Shown here: piece by piece, positions 1 to 5,200 of the stretch
Numbering within the stretch: position 1 is the stretch's first letter
Layout of the letters: the number at the start of each line of letters is the position of its first letter
Origin: Thermoplasmata archaeon
GTDB taxonomy: Archaea > Thermoplasmatota > Thermoplasmata > Thermoplasmatales > Thermoplasmataceae
Direction of reading: 5' to 3'
DNA: 6,335 nt
Assembly (NCBI GenBank): GCA_021797225.1
Contig: JAKAAE010000092.1
Coordinates: 1 to 6,335, forward strand
The notes under the pieces: generated by a model
Database searches by the model: none
What the model was told of the DNA's origin: nothing
The model's input: the letters and a program-made list of their open reading frames with translations, nothing else
Program-made: the position numbers and the translations under genes

Positions 1-271
1 GTATATCCGGAGTATCATTCCTTAATAGTGGCTCTCCCCCCTCGAAGCCAAGGTATGAAACACCAGCCTCCTTTAATTTTTCCATCATTGCAATTTCCTG
101 ATCCATGGATAATAATTTACTATCCGGCCTCCTCCAGAAAGGACACATTTTGCACCTTAAATTGCACTCATATAGCAGCTTATGACCTGCTATCGTGGGT
201 AATTTTTTATTCTTTACCCTTGATATATTCCTCTTTATTGACCTTAAAACTACAGCATTATAAACAGACAC
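1..271 (-). CDS. Radical SAM protein, N-terminal part (runs off the left edge)
   Basis: The minus strand reads 90 codons open to the window edge from a GTG at 271. Residues 36-43 read CNLRCKMC, the CxxxCxxC motif that binds the [4Fe-4S] cluster of radical SAM enzymes. Residues 75-82 read GFEGGEPL, the GGEP motif that contacts the SAM amino group. Such enzymes cleave S-adenosylmethionine to a 5'-deoxyadenosyl radical in the cytoplasm. The substrate cannot be told, because the rest of the barrel and any C-terminal SPASM-type domain lie outside the window. The first 30 residues are basic and have no recognised domain. The GTG start is chosen because an in-frame stop lies three codons upstream and no ATG is available between. 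A GGGTG Shine-Dalgarno-like site sits five bases ahead of it. The gene diverges from the ferredoxin, a possible electron donor by position only. Family membership is firm; function is unknown. Confidence 0.9.
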   Translation of the reverse strand, partial: MSVYNAVVLRSIKRNISRVKNKKLPTIAGHKLLYECNLRCKMCPFWRRPDSKLLSMDQEIAMMEKLKEAGVSYLGFEGGEPLLRNDTPDI

Positions 272-294
272 CAGAACACCCTATAAATACTAGC

Positions 295-312
295 CGATAA
301 AATTATTTAATC
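295..312 (-). promoter_or_regulatory. Candidate TATA region for the radical SAM gene
   Basis: Two AT-rich boxes read on the minus strand. TTAAATAA at 303-310 would start transcription about ten bases before the GTG and keep the GGGTG site in the leader. A TTTTAT-like box near 295-303 would instead give a leaderless message. The surroundings are so AT-rich that neither can be fixed by eye. Confidence 0.35.
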
Positions 313-366
313 TTTTGTATTTTATAATATTTAAAATTTTTATTATAGTACATGATATTTCTTCTT

Positions 367-378
367 ACATAATATATT
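367..378 (+). promoter_or_regulatory. Candidate TATA box for the ferredoxin gene
   Basis: ACATAATATATT reads on the plus strand. At the usual archaeal spacing it would start transcription near base 397-400, giving a leader of about 30 bases. Most other genes here have their TATA box 24-27 bases before the start codon, so this gene would be an exception. No good Shine-Dalgarno site is seen ahead of the ATG at 430. Confidence 0.35.
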
Positions 379-429
379 CAGTATTCAAATAACATGGAAA
401 CATTGAAATGGCATCTATAATTTACAGAG

Positions 430-717
430 ATGGCAAAAGAGGAATCATACAGGAATAATGGAACAGTACCGCTGGTAGATCATTCTAAATGCGAGGCAAA
501 AGGAGAATGTGTATCTGTTTGTCCCTACAGCATTTTCCAGTTGAGGCCGAGAACCAGGGAAGAAATATCCGGATTGACATTTATGGGCAAAATCAAAGCG
601 AGGGAACATAAAAATCTGGTGGGATCACCATTGCACATTGACCTCTGCAAATCATGCGGCGATTGCGTGGTATCATGCCCTGAAAAGGCAATCAAACTGA
701 TTCAAAAAATAAATTAA
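430..717 (+). CDS. Small dicluster ferredoxin with a modified first cluster site
   Basis: This is a 95-residue soluble electron carrier with two bacterial-type ferredoxin motifs. The second motif is complete: Cys73, Cys76, Cys79, Cys83, then Pro. The first has Cys21, Cys27 and Cys31-Pro, but the expected second cysteine is Lys24. By the normal crosswise ligation, cluster II (Cys73, 76, 79 and 31) should be [4Fe-4S]. Cluster I has only Cys21, 27 and 83, and is probably [3Fe-4S] or a labile [4Fe-4S]. Between the motifs lies a roughly 40-residue insert (about 32-72), typical of a widespread ferredoxin type that begins with a CEAKG-like motif. An in-frame stop at 418-420 leaves ATG 430 as the first usable ATG. 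The gene ends one base before the stop of the convergent ROK kinase. Its partner enzymes are unknown; the divergent radical SAM protein is only a positional candidate. Confidence 0.9.
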   Translation: MAKEESYRNNGTVPLVDHSKCEAKGECVSVCPYSIFQLRPRTREEISGLTFMGKIKAREHKNLVGSPLHIDLCKSCGDCVVSCPEKAIKLIQKIN

Positions 718-718
718 A
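703..718 (-). terminator. T-rich 3' end signal of the ROK kinase gene
   Basis: Just past the kinase stop codon the minus strand reads TTTAATTTATTTTTTG. Archaeal RNA polymerase terminates at such T-runs without needing a hairpin. The signal lies inside the 3' end of the convergent ferredoxin gene, so the two transcripts probably overlap or end against each other. Confidence 0.45.
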
Positions 719-1657
719 TCAATCCTCTTTATATTCAGTTATAGCAAGACATCCGAGATCGGCCCCGTTCTCTAGCGCCTTTATTATCTTTACAGGCCGT
801 TTCATAGATTTCATTTCCTCCTTTACGGCAAGTCGCAAGGGTTTGAACAGGTTATCTCCCTCACGTGATATGCCACCTCCTATTATAATGGCATCAGGGT
901 CAAGCGCATTTATTATGTTGACCAGACCGACGGCAAGGTAGTATATGGTTTCTTCAACGATTAGCTGGGCAAACATATCACCGGAAGCTTTTGCGGCGAA
1001 TATTTCCTTTGCATCTATATCAGCCGGATTCATATCGGAAAAGATTGTAGAATTTTTGATCGCGCTGATATTCTCTACAACCCTTCTGGTTATTCCCCTG
1101 CCGCTGGCCAGTGCTTCAAGGCAGCCTCTTCTCCCGCATCCGCACACGGGTCCATTGGGGAGTATTACCATATGCCCGAATTCACCGGCCATACCGTGTG
1201 ACCCTTTATAAAGCCGGTTATTTATAAAAATTCCACCGCCGATTCCTGTACTCAGGGTCATATATATAAAATTTGTAAAATTCCTGCCTGAGCCATATAG
1301 TTTCTCTGCAATAGTAGATGCAATTGCATCATTCTGTAGATAAACCGGAACCCTGAAATGATTTTTAAGTTCCTCTGTAATATTATAGTTTTTTAACCCG
1401 ATTATGTTCGGGGATGATATTATTTTACCATTTTCCGAATCTACCGGGCCGGCAAATATTATACCGATCTTTGAAATTTTATCTATGTTTTTTTTCTCTA
1501 TCAGATCCTCGCCCATTGAAATTAGTTGCTGTGTAATCCCAGATTTTCCGTATTCTTTAACAGTTCTACGTACAAGTTTTCCGATAATTTCCCCCTTTTC
1601 ATTCCCCATGACGGTTGAAATTTTTGTTCCACCCACATCATATCCAAGTATGTACAT
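719..1657 (-). CDS. ROK-family sugar kinase (glucokinase-like)
   Basis: This 312-residue cytoplasmic protein should phosphorylate a hexose or N-acylhexosamine with ATP. Residues 7-11 read DVGGT, the N-terminal phosphate-binding motif. Asp110 in the QNDA motif is the expected catalytic base. Residues 158-162 read GEFGH, the sugar-binding ExGH motif. The structural zinc site of the ROK family is intact as CGCGxxGCLE (Cys172, Cys174, Cys179, plus His162). A GGG turn at 260-262 fits the ATP site. The start is set at ATG 1657 and not at the longer open frame reaching 1726. The ROK fold begins at once (MYILGYD), the length then matches the family, and a TATA box lies 26 bases upstream, as for leaderless genes. 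It lies 102 bases downstream of nfeD on the same strand but has its own promoter. ROK members also include repressors; no helix-turn-helix domain is present here, so it is an enzyme. Whether it acts on glucose, mannose or GlcNAc cannot be read from the sequence. Confidence 0.92.
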   Translation of the reverse strand: MYILGYDVGGTKISTVMGNEKGEIIGKLVRRTVKEYGKSGITQQLISMGEDLIEKKNIDKISKIGIIFAGPVDSENGKIISSPNIIGLKNYNITEELKNHFRVPVYLQNDAIASTIAEKLYGSGRNFTNFIYMTLSTGIGGGIFINNRLYKGSHGMAGEFGHMVILPNGPVCGCGRRGCLEALASGRGITRRVVENISAIKNSTIFSDMNPADIDAKEIFAAKASGDMFAQLIVEETIYYLAVGLVNIINALDPDAIIIGGGISREGDNLFKPLRLAVKEEMKSMKRPVKIIKALENGADLGCLAITEYKED

Positions 1658-1678
1658 TATGTGGATATCTACCGAAAA

Positions 1679-1687
1679 CATATAAAG
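1679..1687 (-). promoter_or_regulatory. TATA box of the ROK kinase gene
   Basis: CTTTATATG reads on the minus strand, centred 26 bases before ATG 1657. That is the spacing expected if transcription starts at the start codon (leaderless mRNA). It decides between the ATG at 1657 and earlier in-frame candidates at 1681 and 1726, which would lie within or upstream of the promoter. Confidence 0.6.
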
Positions 1688-1759
1688 ATAGTCCAGAATA
1701 TTTTTATGATTACCGTTCCTGACCATAATTCAGAATGTTGCATCAGATGTTCCGGCGAA

Positions 1760-3064
1760 TCATATCTTTTTAACAATGAGGGTGAGTCCTCTCCGTTCTA
1801 TAACTATAACATGGTCGTTTCGGGTAACTGGAACGCCGATGTTAAGAGCCCCCCACTGGACCCCCTCTATAGCTACGAAGCCTTTTCCATTGCTACCCAT
1901 ATCGGTTTTAACTTCCGCGCTGTGGCCTACAAGTGACTCAATTCCTGTGTAATGTTCTTGGGTCTGTGATTTCAAAATTCTGCTTATATAAACAATCATC
2001 AGTATGCCCAGGAGTACAATTGCAATAGAACTCAGATAGAAGCCCTCACCGTAGGGGTCCGGAGAATAACCCGGATTGCTGTTTCCATAGGAGGAGCCAA
2101 GAAAATATATGCCGGCTATTCCAGATATCAAACCCAGCAACAGGGCAATACCGTGATTGGTTTCAAATTCTACAAATATCAGGATTCCGGCAAGAAGAAG
2201 GAGAAGGAGGCCTATTATGGATGCGTCCATGAGGGCTGCCCCCACGAGCCCGAGAATTATGATTATAACGCCAAACACGGAAAGTATGATTGTGCCATGA
2301 TAGAGGTCAAAAAATACAGTTATTATCCCGACCAGAATCAGCAAACCTGCTGCTAGTGGATTGTCCAAGGAACCCAGAATATCATCGTAAACACTTTCCC
2401 CTTCATAATGAACACTGTAAGAACTGAGATTTAAACCGGCTATTAGTGCACTTAAAGTCTGGTAATGGCCATTGACCACATTATCTGAGAGGGCAACCGC
2501 CGAATTATACTCAATATTAGCTGTAACCATGTTTGCTGCATATGTGTTGTTTCTACCATGTGCCGAGGCTAGGGTTGACATTAAAGAGGCCATTCTCAAT
2601 GAATCTGCAGTTTCCATTGAAGTGGACCCTGCTATGATATAGGGTCTGGACATGCCTATGGATGTACCGTTGGCCATATAAATTGCATTAGCATCCATTG
2701 CCACATAGGAACCAGCATAGGTGGCAGATGCCCCGGGTCCTATATAGGCATATACTTTTATTCCGGAATTTTCCGTATAATTTATGCATTTATCTATGGC
2801 AAGAGCACTTTTTAGACTACCCGATCCTGAATTTATATTGATTATAACTGCGGCAACCGAGGAATTGCTCAAACCTGAAAGACTCAATTTTATCATTCTA
2901 TATGTTCCCGCATCCACCGACCCCGTCAAATTTATGACCAGAATTTCTCTGCTACTCACCGCTACTTTCTGGGTTGTGCCAGATTCGTGCTGTACTAGAG
3001 GCGCCGCAATGAGTATAAGCATTACGCCCAGCAATAGCAATAGAAAAATTCTGGTTCTCTTCAT
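1760..3064 (-). CDS. NfeD-type membrane protein with a degenerate ClpP-class serine protease domain
   Basis: This 434-residue protein has the full architecture of long-form NfeD (the PH1510 type). A signal or anchor helix spans about 6-22, and a ClpP-like domain about 40-215. Roughly five membrane helices lie between 237 and 362, and a soluble NfeD OB-fold spans about 373-434 (LVG, then GVQW, then GLTLIV). Active relatives are membrane-bound Ser/Lys proteases that cleave stomatin-like proteins. Here the serine motif AASAG reads ATYAG, putting Tyr116 at the nucleophile position. Counting back 17 residues from the conserved GRN (170-172) puts Ala153 where the catalytic lysine should be. No lysine occurs between residues 104 and 364. 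The usual TPGG oxyanion motif reads SGSG (79-82). The domain is therefore probably inactive and may act as a scaffold or binding module. No stomatin gene is adjacent, although NfeD genes often sit beside one. The start has a TATA box about 26 bases upstream, so leaderless translation is likely. Confidence 0.88.
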   Translation of the reverse strand: MKRTRIFLLLLLGVMLILIAAPLVQHESGTTQKVAVSSREILVINLTGSVDAGTYRMIKLSLSGLSNSSVAAVIININSGSGSLKSALAIDKCINYTENSGIKVYAYIGPGASATYAGSYVAMDANAIYMANGTSIGMSRPYIIAGSTSMETADSLRMASLMSTLASAHGRNNTYAANMVTANIEYNSAVALSDNVVNGHYQTLSALIAGLNLSSYSVHYEGESVYDDILGSLDNPLAAGLLILVGIITVFFDLYHGTIILSVFGVIIIILGLVGAALMDASIIGLLLLLLAGILIFVEFETNHGIALLLGLISGIAGIYFLGSSYGNSNPGYSPDPYGEGFYLSSIAIVLLGILMIVYISRILKSQTQEHYTGIESLVGHSAEVKTDMGSNGKGFVAIEGVQWGALNIGVPVTRNDHVIVIERRGLTLIVKKI

Positions 3065-3085
3065 TAATCTTAAAACCCAAATGAA

Positions 3086-3093
3086 TTATTATA
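3086..3093 (-). promoter_or_regulatory. TATA box of the nfeD-like gene
   Basis: TATAATAA reads on the minus strand, centred about 26 bases before ATG 3064. This predicts a leaderless transcript. It shares a 78-base divergent gap with the aspS promoter. Confidence 0.5.
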
Positions 3094-3114
3094 GTTTCTC
3101 AAAAACTTAAAAAA

Positions 3115-3122
3115 TTTAATAA
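3115..3122 (+). promoter_or_regulatory. TATA box of aspS
   Basis: TTTAATAA reads on the plus strand, preceded by an A-rich stretch that could serve as a TFB recognition element. It is centred about 25 bases before ATG 3143, and no Shine-Dalgarno site precedes that ATG, so a leaderless message is likely. Confidence 0.45.
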
Positions 3123-3142
3123 TAGATAAATATACCATAAGA

Positions 3143-4426
3143 ATGAGAACTTACATTACCGATACAGAAACACTTGAGGATGGAAAGGAAGTTACAGTAT
3201 ATGGCTGGGTTCAGGAAATCAGGAAGATCAAGAACCTGATGTTTATAATTGTGAGAGACAATACCGGAACTATTCAAATAACCATAAAAAAAGACAGTAT
3301 CCGGAATTACGATGAACTTTATGAAATAACCAGGGAATCTGTTATTTCTGTTACCGGCATATTGAATAAAAAAAGCATCAGCAGATCAGGTACAGAAATT
3401 CTTGCTTCCGGTGTAGAAATATTATCCATCGCGGAAACCCCGCTTCCACTGGGTGTCATTGACAGGGTAACTGCGGATTTTGATACTAGGCTTAACAATC
3501 GTTTCCTGGATTTAAGGAAGCCGGAGCATCTTGTTATATTCAAATTTGAAAGCCAGCTGTTATTCGGCATAAGGGAGTATATGAATAGAGAAAATTTTAT
3601 AGAAGTCCATACCCCAAAAATTGTTGGAGCAGCGACGGAGGGTGGTGCTGACCTGTTCGGGGTGGAATATTTTGAAAAAAAGGCGTATCTGAATCAGTCA
3701 CCCCAGTTATATAAGGAAATGCTCATCGGTTCAGGTTTGGATAAGGTTTTCGAGGTTGGTCCGGCTTTCAGGGCGGAAAAAGAAAACACAATCAGGCATC
3801 TGAATGAATTCACATCTATTGATATGGAGGCAGCATTTATTGATGATAAAAAGGCTATGGAATATCTGGAGAGGGCTATATCATATGCAGTAAATAGAAC
3901 GATAGACATAATGGGTCCGGAACTGGAAAGAAACGGGTATCATCTCAATAGACTCGAGCCACCGTTTCCAAGAATAACATATGAGGAAGCGATAGAGTAT
4001 CTTAATCACCATGATTTAAAACTTTCATTCGGTGATGATTTTTCCCCTGAAGCAAATAAAATACTGGCACAGAAGTTCGACAATTTTTATTTTATTACCG
4101 GATGGCCTTCCGATATGAGACCTTTTTATACACATCCTGACAGCAATCCCAGGTTAACAAAGTCTTTTGATCTGCAGCTGAATGACATAGAGGTTACCTC
4201 AGGTGCACAGAGGATACATAATTATAGAATGCTTGAAGAAAACTTCATGAAAAAAGGGCTTAATAAAAATGACTTTGAGTTTTACGAAAAAGCATTTAAA
4301 TACGGAATGCCGCCACATGCCGGATGGGGTCTTGGCCTTGAACGGCTTGTAATGAATCTTCTCAGTTTGAACAATGTCAGGGAATCGACATTATTTCCTA
4401 GAGATAGAACCAGACTTTCTCCCTGA
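3143..4426 (+). CDS. aspS: Aspartyl-tRNA synthetase, archaeal type
   Basis: This 427-residue cytoplasmic class IIb synthetase attaches aspartate to tRNA-Asp. An anticodon-binding OB-fold covers about residues 1-100. The catalytic domain follows: motif 1 about 145-160, a QSPQLYKE aspartate/ATP region at 185-192, motif 2 with FRAE at 209-212, and motif 3 with GLGLERL at 396-402, including Arg401. The length matches archaeal and eukaryotic enzymes and lacks the large insertion of bacterial AspRS. In the anticodon domain, Gln24 follows GWV, where tRNA-Asn-tolerant enzymes usually carry His. Arg81 sits near the loop position where those enzymes carry Pro. By family knowledge this points to a discriminating enzyme in an organism with its own AsnRS; that part is inference. 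The ATG has its own TATA box, a T-rich terminator follows the stop, and the last 36 bases overlap a small minus-strand frame. Confidence 0.97.
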   Translation: MRTYITDTETLEDGKEVTVYGWVQEIRKIKNLMFIIVRDNTGTIQITIKKDSIRNYDELYEITRESVISVTGILNKKSISRSGTEILASGVEILSIAETPLPLGVIDRVTADFDTRLNNRFLDLRKPEHLVIFKFESQLLFGIREYMNRENFIEVHTPKIVGAATEGGADLFGVEYFEKKAYLNQSPQLYKEMLIGSGLDKVFEVGPAFRAEKENTIRHLNEFTSIDMEAAFIDDKKAMEYLERAISYAVNRTIDIMGPELERNGYHLNRLEPPFPRITYEEAIEYLNHHDLKLSFGDDFSPEANKILAQKFDNFYFITGWPSDMRPFYTHPDSNPRLTKSFDLQLNDIEVTSGAQRIHNYRMLEENFMKKGLNKNDFEFYEKAFKYGMPPHAGWGLGLERLVMNLLSLNNVRESTLFPRDRTRLSP

Positions 4427-4522
4427 TTTATTTTTGTCTTCTCTCCATATATCTTTTTCTAAATCTTCATAGCTGGCTTCTTCATCTAATTCTTCCTTTC
4501 CTTTCTTCCTGTAAAGTGACAT
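4391..4522 (-). CDS. Small charged protein, possibly the C-terminal part of a frameshifted one-TM membrane protein
   Basis: From an ATG at 4522 the minus strand encodes 43 residues, very rich in Lys, Glu and Asp (MSLYRKKGKE at the start), ending inside the 3' end of aspS. The same frame stays open for about 15 codons upstream with no standard start, and those codons are hydrophobic (IFLIYILVFL). A hydrophobic helix followed by RKKGK and an acidic tail is a typical one-TM protein with a cytoplasmic tail. In another frame an ATG at 4586 reads MPKKLYINFIYN up to a run of seven T on this strand (4545-4551). Removing one T would join the two parts into one protein of about 57 residues. Either only the 43-residue protein is made, or this is a frameshifted or slippage-controlled gene, or it is chance. 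I recognise no family. Confidence 0.4.
   Translation of the reverse strand: MSLYRKKGKEELDEEASYEDLEKDIWREDKNKSGRKSGSISRK
4427..4437 (+). terminator. T-rich terminator of aspS
   Basis: The plus strand reads TTTATTTTTGT directly after the aspS stop codon, followed by more pyrimidine-rich sequence. Such T-runs are the usual archaeal intrinsic termination signal. Confidence 0.5.
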
Positions 4523-4608
4523 TAGAAAGACCAGAATATATATTAAAAAAATTGTATATAAAGTTTATGTATAATTTTTTCGGCATTTTCTTAAATATCT
4601 CCAAAATT

Positions 4609-4616
4609 GATAAAGA
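4609..4616 (-). promoter_or_regulatory. Possible TATA box for the small membrane protein frame
   Basis: TCTTTATC reads on the minus strand, centred about 26 bases before the ATG at 4586. That is the spacing seen for other genes here, and it supports translation starting at 4586 and not 4522. A competing TTTATATAC near 4554-4562 would instead start transcription around 4532, just ahead of ATG 4522. AT richness makes both weak. Confidence 0.25.
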
Positions 4617-4686
4617 TTTGAAATTGCCTGAGAACAAAATAAATATAATTTTTTGATTCTGTAAAAAAATTGATTATAAGAGACTT

Positions 4687-4968
4687 CTATTTCTGTAGGG
4701 CACCCCTCTGTTTGTTCAGTATTACTATAGTAGGCGTTATTCTGTATTTTGCCTTTGATAACCTTTCTATTGATATTAGTGCTGATTTTTTATCTGTGTT
4801 TTCAAAGAACTTGTTGATTTCTCTTGATAGGCTCTTGTTGATGATTAACTCGACACATATAGGGTTTCCAAGCCTGTAGTATGTAGCTATTACAGAACCC
4901 TCCACTACGTTCTCTATGTCCGACCTCTCTATTTCGAAATCATATTTTTCTCCAACTTCTATTTTCAA
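4687..4968 (-). CDS. Unrecognised 93-residue cytoplasmic protein
   Basis: I do not recognise this protein. It has no membrane segment, no signal peptide and no metal-binding cluster; its only Cys is in the NPICVEL segment. The pattern is strand-rich: VGEKYDFEIE, then GSVIATYY, then PICVELIIN, a helix with SREINKFFEN, then ALISIERL and YRITPTIVI. That would fit a small beta-barrel or alpha/beta fold, but this is a guess from hydropathy. The start is a TTG at 4968. No ATG or GTG lies between it and the upstream in-frame stop, and AGGT sits seven bases ahead of it. It lies alone between the small frame next to aspS and an AT-rich gap, on the same strand as fibrillarin but 232 bases downstream of it. 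Composition looks like its neighbours, and the uninterrupted, well-mixed residues support a real gene. Confidence 0.65.
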   Translation of the reverse strand: MKIEVGEKYDFEIERSDIENVVEGSVIATYYRLGNPICVELIINKSLSREINKFFENTDKKSALISIERLSKAKYRITPTIVILNKQRGALQK

Positions 4969-4975
4969 GTCTCTT

Positions 4976-5010
4976 ACCTTATATGATATAAAAAAGAGAA
5001 CTATATAACC
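4976..5010 (-). promoter_or_regulatory. TATA box and Shine-Dalgarno site of the 93-residue gene
   Basis: GGTTATATAG at 5001-5010 on the minus strand is a TATA-like box that would start transcription near 4979. AGGTAAG follows at once, with AGGT at 4976-4979 and seven bases between it and the TTG start. AGGT pairs with the archaeal 16S rRNA 3' end. This is one of few genes in the window with a plausible leader and ribosome site, matching its weak TTG start. Confidence 0.45.
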
Positions 5011-5034
5011 TTTTCTAATATCATTTCATGTCAA

Positions 5035-5052
5035 ATTAAATATATATTTAAT
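5035..5052. repeat. 18-base perfect palindrome
   Basis: ATTAAATATATATTTAAT is its own reverse complement. It lies about 65 bases upstream of the TTG start at 4968, on the far side of that gene's TATA candidate. It could be a dimeric regulator site, but pure A/T palindromes arise often by chance in such sequence. Confidence 0.3.
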
Positions 5053-5130
5053 ATGAAAAAATTAATTATTTCAAAAATTAGTATAAAATCAGATAAATGT
5101 AAATTTTAGAACTTATACACATATTTAAAA

Positions 5131-5143
5131 TCATAAATTATGA
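5131..5143. repeat. Short inverted repeat with one central base
   Basis: TCATAA and TTATGA flank a single A. The arms are perfect but short and A/T-rich. It lies just beyond the 9-base inverted repeat downstream of fibrillarin. Confidence 0.25.
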
Positions 5144-5145
5144 CT

Positions 5146-5182
5146 TACATATAATTATTTATATTTTTGAATTTTATATGTA
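5146..5182. repeat. 9-base inverted repeat past the fibrillarin stop
   Basis: TACATATAA at 5146-5154 and TTATATGTA at 5174-5182 are exact reverse complements around a 19-base loop. They start 18 bases after the fibrillarin stop codon in the direction of that transcript, so a 3'-end stem-loop is possible. No clear T-run follows the stem on the minus strand. Confidence 0.3.
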
Positions 5183-5200
5183 GAAACCATATGCATGTCA

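Larger units (their letters stand above)
4969..5200 (-). other. AT-rich gap between fibrillarin and the 93-residue gene
   Basis: This 232-base gap holds no supportable reading frame, tRNA or C/D-box guide RNA. It contains the promoter of the 93-residue gene at its left end and three short inverted repeats (listed separately). It is likely the 3' untranslated or termination region of fibrillarin. Confidence 0.5.

Noticed and set aside
28..300. Plus-strand 90-codon frame
   Set aside because: It lies antisense to the radical SAM gene, whose CxxxCxxC and GGEP motifs are clear; the plus frame shows no family pattern.
1658..1726. N-terminal extension of the ROK kinase to an ATG at 1726
   Set aside because: The extra residues do not match the ROK fold, and the extension covers the promoter TATA box at 1679-1687.
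1690..1760. Possible C/D-box guide RNA on the minus strand (TGATTC, CTGATG and CTGA elements)
   Set aside because: The C and D-like boxes overlap or are too close to leave room for 10-12-base guides, and the C box is imperfect.
2153..2356. Plus-strand Cys/His-rich 67-codon frame that could pass for a zinc-finger protein
   Set aside because: It is antisense to the membrane-helix region of the NfeD protein, and its composition is explained by complementing hydrophobic and Gly/Ala codons.
4670..4879. Plus-strand 69-codon frame
   Set aside because: Shadow of the 93-residue minus-strand gene; no promoter or ribosome site supports it.
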